Below, one piece after another: positions 1-6,962 of a stretch of 9,761 nt of DNA. How positions within the stretch are numbered: position 1 is the first letter of the stretch; each line of letters opens with the position of its first letter. The position numbers were made by a program, and so were the translations under genes. Under the pieces are notes generated by a model. It had not been told where the DNA came from. It was given only the letters and a program-made list of their open reading frames with translations, and did not search any database. The DNA is from an uncultured Saprospiraceae bacterium (GTDB lineage Bacteria > Bacteroidota > Bacteroidia > Chitinophagales > Saprospiraceae): positions 1 to 9,761 of the forward strand of contig CALHBW010000507.1 of NCBI GenBank assembly GCA_937930625.1, given 5' to 3'.

Positions 1-369
1 TTGTTCTAATTTTAGGGCTAAATTCAGGTTAATTTTACGCTTATCTCTGACAATAGCACTTAGGTTAGATTCCTCTATTTCAATGTATTGTGCAAATGTT
101 TTATTTTTAATGCCAATAGCTTCTATATATCCTTTCAGAAACTCGCCGACACTCCGATATACACCGTCATAATCTTTTGAAATATAGGTTTTCATTTGGA
201 TATGGAGCGCAATCATAGCGTACTTCATGCGTTCCTCCGGTGTGTATTTTTTATTATGCTCAATGATTGCCTGTTGTAGTGCTTTGAAATCTTCGCTATT
301 AGTATCGACTACACCTGTACCTGTGCCATTGATACCGCCCGGATTTAGAAATTTATCGTTCTTTTCCAT
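1..369 (-). CDS. HigA/XRE-like helix-turn-helix protein, C-terminus cut by window edge
   Basis: Reading the minus strand from the ATG at 369-367 gives 123 codons open to the window edge; an in-frame TAA lies just upstream (375-373), so this start is well bounded. The first ~45 residues are polar and Gly/Thr-rich. Residues ~45-75 (YTPEERMKYAMIALHIQMK and following) look helical. From residue ~76 there is a helix-turn-helix: FLKGYIEAIGIKNKTFAQYI, then ESNLSAIVRDKRKINLNLAL, matching the helix 2/recognition-helix pattern of XRE/HigA antitoxins. The usual role of the family is DNA binding, often as the antitoxin that represses its own promoter. No toxin gene lies upstream, where HigB would normally sit: the neighbour is divergent xdhC. 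A partner could only lie beyond position 1. Calling it an antitoxin is inference; the HTH fold is fairly secure. Confidence 0.72.
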   Translation of the reverse strand, partial: MEKNDKFLNPGGINGTGTGVVDTNSEDFKALQQAIIEHNKKYTPEERMKYAMIALHIQMKTYISKDYDGVYRSVGEFLKGYIEAIGIKNKTFAQYIEIEESNLSAIVRDKRKINLNLALKLEQ

Positions 370-373
370 ACAT

Positions 374-417
374 TAATTTACGTATTTTTTCGTAAATAAA
401 CAAAGCATCGTAAATTA
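374..417. promoter_or_regulatory. Candidate operator: repeated TTTACG sites upstream of the HTH gene
   Basis: Immediately upstream of the HTH start codon, TAATTTACG (374-382) and CGTAAATTA (409-417) form a perfect 9-bp inverted repeat. A third copy, CGTAAATAA (391-399), lies between them and forms a shorter palindrome with the left site. Three copies of one site in 44 bp directly before a DNA-binding-protein gene suit an autoregulatory operator. The AT-rich composition makes chance matches easier, so binding is inferred. Confidence 0.4.
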
Positions 418-420
418 GCG

Positions 421-565
421 AATGAGTAAATATTTTTAATGCTACAATGCTGAAATACGATAATGCTACAATGTTTTACTGCGTTATAGCATTGAGAAAT
501 ATTCACTCATTACTATTGTAGCATTGCATCATTTAAGCATTATAGCATTAAAACATTCACTCATT
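421..565. repeat. Long imperfect inverted repeat between the HTH gene and xdhC (AATGAGT / AATGCTACAATG words)
   Basis: The left arm 421-473 pairs imperfectly with 512-565. Both arms, read inward, start AATGAGTRAAT, followed by TTTTAATGCTAYAATGCT and a further AATGCTACAAT. The middle segment (about 492-510) carries another copy of the ATTCACTCAT end and can pair with the left arm instead, so two alternative folds exist. The right arm ends 5 nt before the xdhC ATG, covering the normal translation-initiation region. The element resembles the one before mdh (8944-9087). No transposase or target-site duplication was seen. Confidence 0.8.
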
Positions 566-570
566 GAACA

Positions 571-1533
571 ATGAAAACTTGGTCATTCATATTATCCAAT
601 TTAAAAGGAAATCTTGCTACTGCGCTCTTATATGTAGTGGATAGTCAAGGCAGTTCGCCGGGGCGAAAGGGCTTTGTGATGGCAGTGAATGAACAAGGTA
701 TTTTTGAGGGAACGATAGGTGGCGGTATCATGGAAGTGAAGATGATTGAATTGGCTAAAAGCCTATTGAAGAAAGGAGAAAAACGGGGAATTATTAAAGA
801 ACAATTTCACGATAAACAGCATGTGCGTAATCAATCGGGTTTGATTTGTTCGGGGGCGCAAACAGTGCTTTGTATGCCGCTTTCTGCGAAAGATATTGAC
901 GTTATTTCTGAAATTATCCATACAAAAAAATCGCTTTTTATTCGGTTGAATGGTGAATCAGGATTGGAATTGAGTTTGGAAAATACGGAAAAAATAACGC
1001 TCAATACAGACCACGATTTTGATATTATTATTAAAATAAATCCACCAAAAACGATTCATATTTTCGGGGCAGGACATGTGGGTTTGGCATTGGCACAGCA
1101 AATGTCTATCTTGGATTATCGAATCATACAATACGATGACCGCCCGGATTTAGTGACGCTTTCTAAAAATAATTATGCTCACGAAATTAAGGTGATTGAT
1201 TATGAAAATGTACTACGTGAAATGGATGCAAGCCCACAGGATGCAGTCGTCATTGTGAGTTTTTCTTATCGAAGTGACAAATTGATAATCAGGCAATTAT
1301 ACAACAAAAAATTCGCCTACATCGGCATGATGGGCAGCGACCATAAGATTGATACTTTGAAAAAAGAATTGGCAGAAGAAGGTATTTCAGAGACAGATTT
1401 AGCGCATGTATTTACACCAATCGGTCTGAATATGTACAGCAAAACAGCCGCAGAAATCGCCGTCAGTATCGCCGGACAAATTATTTTGGAAGCCAATAAA
1501 AAAATGCCAACAGGAAGGAAATATAATGATTAA
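571..1533 (+). CDS. xdhC: XdhC/CoxI-family molybdenum cofactor insertion protein
   Basis: The 320-residue protein has the two-domain layout of the family. The N-terminal XdhC/CoxI domain (about 10-105) shows GSSPGRKG (27-34), GTIGGGIMEV (47-56) and a Cys at 93 in LICSGAQTVL, where relatives have a CGG-type motif. The C-terminal Rossmann-type domain (about 160-305) shows IFGAGHVGLALAQ (164-176), DDR (189-191), YIGMMGS (250-256) and PIGLNMYSKTAAEIAVSIAGQI (283-304, a near-diagnostic C-terminal signature). Family members bind molybdenum cofactor, aid its sulfuration and deliver it to xanthine dehydrogenase or related hydroxylases in the cytoplasm. No molybdoenzyme is in the window, but the downstream allantoicase-like gene makes a xanthine dehydrogenase partner plausible. 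The start follows directly after an inverted-repeat arm. The stop codon and the last codons (YND) lie inside another repeat arm. The family is secure; the exact client enzyme is inferred. Confidence 0.9.
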   Translation: MKTWSFILSNLKGNLATALLYVVDSQGSSPGRKGFVMAVNEQGIFEGTIGGGIMEVKMIELAKSLLKKGEKRGIIKEQFHDKQHVRNQSGLICSGAQTVLCMPLSAKDIDVISEIIHTKKSLFIRLNGESGLELSLENTEKITLNTDHDFDIIIKINPPKTIHIFGAGHVGLALAQQMSILDYRIIQYDDRPDLVTLSKNNYAHEIKVIDYENVLREMDASPQDAVVIVSFSYRSDKLIIRQLYNKKFAYIGMMGSDHKIDTLKKELAEEGISETDLAHVFTPIGLNMYSKTAAEIAVSIAGQIILEANKKMPTGRKYND

Positions 1534-1682
1534 TGGTTAACGATTAATGATTAATCCGGTATAACGTGTTCTTTTCGTATTATTTTTTTATTTATTATTA
1601 AAATTCAAAAACAATAACAATTCATAATCAAATTCACACACGAAAAAAAAATTAATCATTAATCATTAACCGTTAATCATTA
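1524..1682. repeat. Inverted repeat with 32-nt arms between xdhC and the allantoicase gene (TAATGATTAA words)
   Basis: The left arm 1524-1555 and right arm 1651-1682 are complementary at 30 of 32 positions; in plus-strand RNA one of the two mismatches becomes a G-U pair. Each arm is an irregular tandem of the TAATGATTAA/TTAACG word. The 95-nt spacer is AT-rich and shows no gene or clear promoter box. The left arm begins within the last codons of xdhC and contains its stop; the right arm ends 7 nt before the next ATG. No strong U-tract follows either arm, so it is not a classical terminator. Confidence 0.88.
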
Positions 1683-1689
1683 TAAAAAT

Positions 1690-2757
1690 ATGAAATTCAT
1701 ACCCGCATACATCGTTTCTTACTCCAATTCTGACTTTACCAACCCGCATGAAGTCGTTTTGCCCGACGAACCAAAAGACTGTCGTGAGGTCTTTACTCAC
1801 GCAGGTGCAAAATATTGGGGTTTGGAAACTTGCCGCCATAAAGCCACCCGAATCGACAAGGAAAATCAAAAGATTTACTATGACCATCAGGCGCATAATT
1901 GGTTGAACTTAGCCTTTCGGGAACGTGCTGAAATATCGTCGCTAAAAGTAAGTACCAAGTGGTTTACGGGCAATCAGGCGCGGGCGATTACGGTGATTTT
2001 GATAGATGAATTGCTCATGTCGGAGGTGGAGGTATTGACCAGCGTACCGCTTCAGCCCGACGAGGAACACAGCTTTGATTTTGAGCCGATGGCTGCCACC
2101 GAATGTCATATCCAAATATTTTACGAAGGCGGTATTTCGCGTATTAATTTCTACGGAAATCCGACAGAAAAACAATTGCCCAAACGAAAAAATCTGCTCG
2201 AAGATGCGACGGTTTCGCATGTATCGAATGTGCATTATGGCGACCCGATGATGGCAGTAAAAGGCACACGAAAAGAGATGCACATGGTCGGTTGGGAATC
2301 GGCGCGGACGGGCTTTGGTGAGCAAGCCATTTTCCACCTAAAAGAAGCCTCAACCATACAAGAAATCGTGGTCGATACCTATTTGCATCGCTTCAATTCA
2401 CCTTTGACTTGTCATGTTTTTGGGCTGTTATTGGCAGATGGGAAGATATTGGAAGATTACTTGCCGACTATCCCGAAGTGGCAGATTGAGTTTGAAGATG
2501 GACAGCGTGTATTGCCCGAAAATTTTCAGGAATATATGCTCAATCAAGCCTATTTGCAGGAAAAAACGCACCAGCCGACTCAATTTGAAATCTCGCTTTT
2601 TAATCCACCGGATAGTGCGTGGAAAGCGGTGCTGCCTTACGAACATTTAAGCCCCGATACCTTTCACGAATTTCTTGTGGAGCACAGTGGTCCTTTTTCG
2701 CATTTGTTGTATTTGCATTATCCGAATGGTGGGATTCATGGCTTGAAGGTGTTTTAG
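1690..2757 (+). CDS. alc: Allantoicase-like protein (probable allantoate amidinohydrolase)
   Basis: The 355-residue protein shows the duplicated-domain pattern of allantoicases. The first repeat has GLETCRHK (44-51; family consensus GWETRRxR), WFTGNQARAITV (91-102) and a closing HIQIFYEGGISRINFYG (140-156; consensus VRLNIYPDGGIARLRVYG). The second repeat has MVGWESARTGFGEQAIFHL (199-217; consensus DGWETARRR...DWxIxxL), EIVVDTYLHRFNSPLTCHV (225-243; consensus VDTxHFKGN) and a closing FSHLLYLHYPNGGIHGLKVF (336-355). Family length is about 330-360, so the gene is full length. Allantoicase converts allantoate to ureidoglycolate and urea in the cytoplasm. The neighbouring xdhC supports a purine-degradation role. 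The sequence is divergent: the first WETRR motif is degraded and several consensus Arg residues are absent, so catalytic activity is not certain. The start has an A-rich leader. It is convergent with the hydrolase gene, with 4 nt between stops. Confidence 0.72.
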   Translation: MKFIPAYIVSYSNSDFTNPHEVVLPDEPKDCREVFTHAGAKYWGLETCRHKATRIDKENQKIYYDHQAHNWLNLAFRERAEISSLKVSTKWFTGNQARAITVILIDELLMSEVEVLTSVPLQPDEEHSFDFEPMAATECHIQIFYEGGISRINFYGNPTEKQLPKRKNLLEDATVSHVSNVHYGDPMMAVKGTRKEMHMVGWESARTGFGEQAIFHLKEASTIQEIVVDTYLHRFNSPLTCHVFGLLLADGKILEDYLPTIPKWQIEFEDGQRVLPENFQEYMLNQAYLQEKTHQPTQFEISLFNPPDSAWKAVLPYEHLSPDTFHEFLVEHSGPFSHLLYLHYPNGGIHGLKVF

Positions 2758-2761
2758 AAAC

Positions 2762-3529
2762 TCACTCCATAGCAGCACTAACAATCTCAAAAAACTCATT
2801 CGCAGCTTCGGCGTGTACCCAATGCCCGGCTTCGGGAATAGTCGTGAGCGTAGCTTGTGGAAATAGTTTTTGAATGTTGGGCATATCGCTTGGTGAGAGA
2901 TAATCGGATTTGCCGCCATTGATAAAAAGCGTTTCGCCATCGTAGGTATAATCGCTTGCTATCGTTTCAAGTATGCGCTCATAATTCGCATGGATGACAG
3001 GGAGATTCATCTTCCATTCGTATTGTCCGCTTTCTTTGTTTCGGGTCAAATTTTTTAAGAGAAATTGCCTGACAGCAATATCCTCAATTCGCGTAGCGAG
3101 TTGGTTTTCAGCGTCTTTTCTATTATTTATTTTTGATAAATTTAAACCCAATAAAGCCTCAAAAATTGTTTGGTGTCCGCCCTTATACTTTTGCGGTCCG
3201 ATGTCCACTACGATTAATTTTTCGACCATCTCGCCGTAATTGAGCGCGAATTGCATTGCCGTTTTTCCGCCCATCGAATGACCAACAATCGTTGCCTCAT
3301 ACACCCATTGCGATTCCATAAAATCGCGCAAGTCTTCTGCCATCGCTTCATAATTAAATTCATCGTGATGCGGAGAACGCCCATGATTGCGTTGGTCAAT
3401 AATAAATACGGTGTGGTTTTCGGACAAGCGGCGGGCTATCGTCTGCCAATTGTCCAATGTACCAAATAGCCCGTGCAAAATTATCACAGGCGAACCTTGT
3501 CCAAATTGTTTAAAGTTTAATTCCATCAT
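2762..3529 (-). CDS. Alpha/beta hydrolase, YbfF/ABHD11-like esterase
   Basis: The 255-residue protein is a complete single-domain alpha/beta hydrolase. The oxyanion-hole region is VIILHGLFGTLDNWQTIARR (15-34), followed by IIDQRNHGRSP (43-53), hallmarks of the YbfF/ABHD11 group. The nucleophile elbow is GHSMGGKTAM (83-92) with Ser85. The likely acid is Asp209 in NGGKSDYL and the likely base His236 in AGHWVHAE, completing a Ser-Asp-His triad. There is no signal peptide, so it is probably a cytoplasmic esterase or thioesterase; the natural substrate cannot be read from sequence. Two consecutive ATGs (3529-3527 and 3526-3524) are possible starts. The first is the terminal base of a hairpin arm, and no Shine-Dalgarno site is visible. 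It lies 55 nt downstream of a protease gene on the same strand and may be cotranscribed with it. Confidence 0.88.
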   Translation of the reverse strand: MMELNFKQFGQGSPVIILHGLFGTLDNWQTIARRLSENHTVFIIDQRNHGRSPHHDEFNYEAMAEDLRDFMESQWVYEATIVGHSMGGKTAMQFALNYGEMVEKLIVVDIGPQKYKGGHQTIFEALLGLNLSKINNRKDAENQLATRIEDIAVRQFLLKNLTRNKESGQYEWKMNLPVIHANYERILETIASDYTYDGETLFINGGKSDYLSPSDMPNIQKLFPQATLTTIPEAGHWVHAEAANEFFEIVSAAME

Positions 3530-3587
3530 AACACAGACATTCCTGTCTGTTTCAAATATTGGCTTACAGACAAGAATGTCTGTGTTA
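3529..3587. repeat. Nested hairpin with 22-nt arms spanning a stop and a start codon (ACAGACA words)
   Basis: Arms 3529-3550 and 3566-3587 are complementary at 21 of 22 positions around a 15-nt spacer. Each arm is itself a small hairpin: ACAGACA-TTCC-TGTCTGT in one and ACAGACA-AGAA-TGTCTGT in the other. The element can therefore fold as one long stem or two short ones. It spans exactly from the stop codon of the upstream protease (3587-3585) to the first base of the hydrolase start (3529). Compact nested palindromes like this resemble REP-type or MITE-type interspersed repeats, but copy number cannot be judged here. Confidence 0.88.
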
Positions 3588-5114
3588 CATAATAATTATT
3601 TTTTCGTAAAAAACATTTTCATTCGACTGAAAACCAATCAAATACATTCCCGCAGGTACATTGTCCATCTGAATAGAAGTTGAGAAAACTCCATTCACAT
3701 TCGTATTGAAAATCGGTTGAACGAGTTGCCCTTTCAAATTGTATAAATTGGCTTGTAGTGGCAGCGATTGATTCGTTATTAATTCGATATATAATGACTG
3801 TCCGCTTGTCAGTAAATTAGGATAGACATTCAATGCCTCCACACCTTCAATTTGCTCAACACCAACTGCTTCATCTGTCGTAAAACTTTCTCCTTCGGAG
3901 AAAAACGCACAGGAATTTCCTTCATTAAATGGCATAATTCGCCAATGATAAGTCGTATTCAGTAACAAGTCCTCAATTTCTGCCGTAGTACCATTCACAA
4001 TACCACTTGTCACCAAAAATGCAGAACTGAAACTGCTCAATCTATTTACCTCATAATAATAGTGCGTGGCATTGGGTAGGTTTTCCCATGAAAGATTGAC
4101 CGAATTGACAGGAATTGACTCATTATCAATCGGTGATACAAGCACAGGCGCGTCCGTAATAGTTGCATTTTGTGGGTTTTGATTATAAAGATAATCGGGT
4201 TTTTCACTAAGAAGATTCGCACGCATGGCAGCGATTTGTTCGGGCGTAAAATGTCCATTACACGCATTAGTGGCATAGCTCATGAAGTTGCCCCCGTCAG
4301 AACGAAAGTCAACATCATCGGGGTCTTTTTGCAATTGTATGCTCACCCCGTCTCCATTACAACCCCAGCCTGAAGCCAAATAATCCGGCGGTGTATCGCA
4401 AAAACCATCTGCGGCTTCATAGCAATTAGTTCGTGCTACATACTCCACTAATGCCGTATCAATAATGATGGTATCGGTGTAAAAAATTGGTTTAAATTCT
4501 GTGTAATTATAATAGACTTCCGTGGGTGTCGGGCTGTTATAATTATATGGATTACCCTCCCAGCCGAGAAAAGGATGTTGTACTGAAAGATTGTGTCCAA
4601 TCTCATGTGCCCATGTATGTGAACCATTGGCGGTGTTGCTATTCAACAGCGCGATTGCATTGGCAGAAGGCAGATTGTATCCCCCCGAACCGGCTGCTGT
4701 TCCTACAATATAACAATTGATGGTATTGGGAATATTATTGGCAATCATCATTTCGTATCCCGTAGCAATTTGAGCGTGATTATACCAAGCTGTATTGTCG
4801 ATATAATTGAATTCGCCCTCAATAAAAAACTGCATATTACTCTCTGAAAAATCTTCATTGAGTACGCAAAAACTCTCCAATATCTCCGGCACGCTAAAAT
4901 ATCCTGCTCCTACGTCCGTACCGACAACATGTATTGTCACAGGTACATAAAGCGTGGTATCTCCAGCTTTTGCATAGTTGTCGGGCATCTTTTGATAGGC
5001 TTTCAACCAATCAGATTTGACAGGTGGTGTAGCACAAGGGATAATGTCCTGCGCTATGATTAGTGTGCTAATAAGCAATGCGAATGTGCTTGTAAATATT
5101 CTTAGTAGAGACAT
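3585..5114 (-). CDS. Secreted M43-like zinc metalloprotease with T9SS sorting domain (paralog 1)
   Basis: The 509-residue precursor starts with a signal peptide (about 1-21, ending LISTLIIAQ) and is exported by Sec, then probably crosses the outer membrane by T9SS. The catalytic domain (about 50-310) has zinc motif HEIGHNLSVQH (170-180: His170, Glu171, His174, His180), a conserved CDTPPD block (239-244) and the Met-turn NFMSY (276-280, Met278), as in pappalysin-type M43 metzincins. The usual Gly of HExxHxxGxxH is Ser here. A fibronectin-III-like domain (about 322-413) carries YYYEVNRLSSFS (352-363), shared with the two neighbouring paralogs. The C-terminal type A sorting domain (about 426-509) begins ALNVYPN and ends with PAGMYLIGFQ and KIIIM; the usual YPNP is YPNLL. 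Compared with its paralogs it has an insert between the zinc motif and CDTPPD (about 196-228). Substrate unknown; extracellular or cell-surface protein degradation is inferred. Confidence 0.88.
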   Translation of the reverse strand: MSLLRIFTSTFALLISTLIIAQDIIPCATPPVKSDWLKAYQKMPDNYAKAGDTTLYVPVTIHVVGTDVGAGYFSVPEILESFCVLNEDFSESNMQFFIEGEFNYIDNTAWYNHAQIATGYEMMIANNIPNTINCYIVGTAAGSGGYNLPSANAIALLNSNTANGSHTWAHEIGHNLSVQHPFLGWEGNPYNYNSPTPTEVYYNYTEFKPIFYTDTIIIDTALVEYVARTNCYEAADGFCDTPPDYLASGWGCNGDGVSIQLQKDPDDVDFRSDGGNFMSYATNACNGHFTPEQIAAMRANLLSEKPDYLYNQNPQNATITDAPVLVSPIDNESIPVNSVNLSWENLPNATHYYYEVNRLSSFSSAFLVTSGIVNGTTAEIEDLLLNTTYHWRIMPFNEGNSCAFFSEGESFTTDEAVGVEQIEGVEALNVYPNLLTSGQSLYIELITNQSLPLQANLYNLKGQLVQPIFNTNVNGVFSTSIQMDNVPAGMYLIGFQSNENVFYEKIIIM

Positions 5115-5117
5115 TTT

Positions 5118-5246
5118 GATGAGTTGACGGGTTGTTGAGTTGACGAGTTGATGGAATTATTGAATTGGTGTGTTGTTAAGTTGTTATACTTCGACAACAC
5201 ATCAATACATCAATACGTCAACTCAACAACTCGTCAATTCATCAAC
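5118..5246. repeat. Inverted repeat filling the gap between protease paralogs 1 and 2 (GAGTTGACGAG words)
   Basis: The left arm 5118-5176 and right arm 5194-5246 are imperfect reverse complements. Read inward, both contain GATGARTTGACGRGTTG, GTTGAGTTGACG and end in GTGTTGT; short indels separate the matching blocks. The spacer is 17 nt. The left arm begins 4 nt upstream of the ATG of paralog 1, and the right arm reaches the last base of the TAG stop of paralog 2, so the repeat is essentially the whole intergenic region. No U-tract or promoter box is obvious. Confidence 0.85.
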
Positions 5247-6724
5247 TAACGAGTAATAAAAATACGCTGGTGTGCCGTACCATTTTCAGTTTGAATGCCG
5301 ATAATATACGCGCCTTGTGCTAGGCTTGCTGTTTTAATTTTCACAGCATTAGCCCCGCTATTAAATTGGTGATTAAGTACTTGTACCAATTTACCTTGCG
5401 TATTATAGAGTTTAATTTCCGCTTCTAATGGTTCGGAAGTATTCACTTCCATGAAAATATGCTCCGCACCATTGCTTGGATTCGGGTAAATATTGAGTGA
5501 TTCAACTCCTTGTATTTGTACTACATTCACCAATTCGCCTGTCTTGAAGGCTGTTCCCGCTCCATAATCGGTACAGGTATATGCCTCGTTAAACGGGCGC
5601 ACACGCCAGTAATAATTTGTATTGGGCAATAAATCTTCCAAAGCCAATGAATTGGTGGTCGCGACGGTACGTTGCACAACAAAACTCGGACTGAAACTCG
5701 CTACACGATTAAGTTCTATCAAGTAACTCGTAGCACCTTCCACTGCATCCCATGTCAAAGTAACATCCGTATCAGGCGTAATTTCAGCATTGATAGGATA
5801 GGTGAGATTAGCCTGCCCGTTGACTGCTGCGGTAATAGGTGAGCCACCTACAAAGTTACGGTCGGCAATATCCGCATGAATCACGTCGCCTTGATTCGGG
5901 CTAAAATTGTGTGACGGACAATTAAAAAAGTAGCCCATGTAGTTCATCTCATCCGGGTCAACAGGATTTCCTTCCGGATCTACTGCTCCTCCTGTATAGT
6001 CGCAGCCGCTCGCACCGAGTCCGAAATTGTAATCCGGTGGTGTATCGCAAATTCTATCGGCAGAAATAGAGCAATTGCTTTCATCCGCATATTCTACACG
6101 TACACCATTCACGAATTCGGGCGTGGGTTGGCTTGGGTTATAATTTTGATTTTCCCATCCAAAAAAGGTATGCGGCAGGCTGAAAAAATGCCCCAGTTCA
6201 TGCGTCAATGCAAAGGATGCACCATCCATCGTACATTTATCAATCGCTACATAATCATTTGCGGGGCTGTAAAAACCGAGTATGCCCGAACAACTTCCCT
6301 GTGAACCTTGTGTAAAAACTTCACTCACAAAAATATTGATGGTATTAGGGATTTTGAGGCTGGCGGGATTTTGGCTACCCGGACCGTTAATCAAATAAAA
6401 ATCGGAATCATAGACATAACGAAAACCATCGCGGAGATAAAATTGTATGCCTAAATCTTCAAAATTTTCATTTAAGCGACAAAAACCATTCAATGCCGCA
6501 TCTTCGGTAATCAAGCCCGAGCCATCATCATTGGCAATTAGTGTCATCGTAACAGGCAAGTATTGAGTTCCTGCACGTGCTTCGAGCGTTGATGCAGCTT
6601 CAAGGTTTGCCATGAGTCTTTCCATATCCATACCTGAGGGTGTGCCACATTCAAAGTGAGTAATTTGAGCAGATATGGGAAGGGCGAACAAGCAAATTGC
6701 AATAAAGGAATTAATTATTTTCAT
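5246..6724 (-). CDS. Secreted M43-like zinc metalloprotease with T9SS sorting domain (paralog 2)
   Basis: The 492-residue precursor has a signal peptide (about 1-19, ending ALPISA before Q20). Soon after comes FECGTPSGMDMERL (24-37), the Cys-containing start of the mature or pro region. The catalytic domain contains HELGHFFSLPHTFFGWE (175-191) with zinc ligands His175, His179 and His185 and catalytic Glu176, then SADRICDTPPDY (221-232) and the Met-turn NYMGY (261-265). Ser182 replaces the usual metzincin Gly. The fibronectin-III-like domain is about 303-396 (YLIELNRVASFSPSF, then NTNYYWRVRPFNEAY). A T9SS type A sorting domain occupies about 407-492, with SLNIYPNPSNG, KLYNTQGKLVQ and GAYIIGIQ; the protein ends RIFITR. 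It is closest in motif detail to paralog 3. A terminator upstream (7012-7046) and a TACATTTG box (6888-6895) suggest it has its own promoter. Substrate unknown. Confidence 0.9.
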   Translation of the reverse strand: MKIINSFIAICLFALPISAQITHFECGTPSGMDMERLMANLEAASTLEARAGTQYLPVTMTLIANDDGSGLITEDAALNGFCRLNENFEDLGIQFYLRDGFRYVYDSDFYLINGPGSQNPASLKIPNTINIFVSEVFTQGSQGSCSGILGFYSPANDYVAIDKCTMDGASFALTHELGHFFSLPHTFFGWENQNYNPSQPTPEFVNGVRVEYADESNCSISADRICDTPPDYNFGLGASGCDYTGGAVDPEGNPVDPDEMNYMGYFFNCPSHNFSPNQGDVIHADIADRNFVGGSPITAAVNGQANLTYPINAEITPDTDVTLTWDAVEGATSYLIELNRVASFSPSFVVQRTVATTNSLALEDLLPNTNYYWRVRPFNEAYTCTDYGAGTAFKTGELVNVVQIQGVESLNIYPNPSNGAEHIFMEVNTSEPLEAEIKLYNTQGKLVQVLNHQFNSGANAVKIKTASLAQGAYIIGIQTENGTAHQRIFITR

Positions 6725-6887
6725 GGAAAATAAGTTTATATTGGCATGTTTACGAAATGCAGTTGATACTTTTTTTAATGTAAAATGTAAAATAATAAAT
6801 GTAAAATGTAAAAGTTGTATAACGCGAGCGAACGCGAGACATTTCTTATTTTATTGATTTTTATTTTTTTTAAACAACAAAAAAACA

Positions 6888-6916
6888 CAAATGTATTGTA
6901 CACGTACTAAAAGCAC
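6888..6916 (-). promoter_or_regulatory. Candidate Bacteroidota promoter for protease paralog 2
   Basis: On the minus strand TACATTTG (6895-6888) matches the Bacteroidota -7 consensus TAnnTTTG exactly. At the -33 position, 18 nt upstream, there is GTG (6916-6914) in place of the consensus TTG, so the match is partial. Transcription would start near 6880, giving a leader of about 155 nt that includes one arm of the inverted repeat. AT-rich DNA makes a chance match possible. Confidence 0.4.
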
Positions 6917-6920
6917 TTTT

Positions 6921-6962
6921 ACATTTTACATTTTACATTTTACATTTTACATTTTACATTTC
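6921..6962. repeat. Tandem heptamer array, six units of ACATTTT
   Basis: ACATTTT begins at 6921, 6928, 6935, 6942, 6949 and 6956; the last unit ends in C. The mirror-image arm (6778-6814) carries GTAAAAT units interrupted by an AATAA segment. Perfect short-period arrays like this are prone to slippage, so copy number may vary between strains. Confidence 0.9.

Noticed and set aside
421..565. Possible insertion sequence or its remnant
   Set aside because: There is no transposase frame and no target-site duplication, and similar-shaped repeats of unrelated sequence occur at other junctions.
1524..1682. The xdhC downstream inverted repeat as an intrinsic terminator
   Set aside because: The stem is AT-rich with a 95-nt spacer and has no U-tract after the right arm, unlike the clear terminator at 7012-7046.
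1942..2337. A 131-codon minus-strand frame antisense to the allantoicase-like gene
   Set aside because: Composition is typical of an antisense shadow, there is no leader or promoter, and the plus-strand gene explains the region.
6921..6962. Possible CRISPR-like or satellite array
   Set aside because: The units are 7 nt with no spacers and no cas genes nearby; it is a simple tandem repeat inside an inverted-repeat arm.
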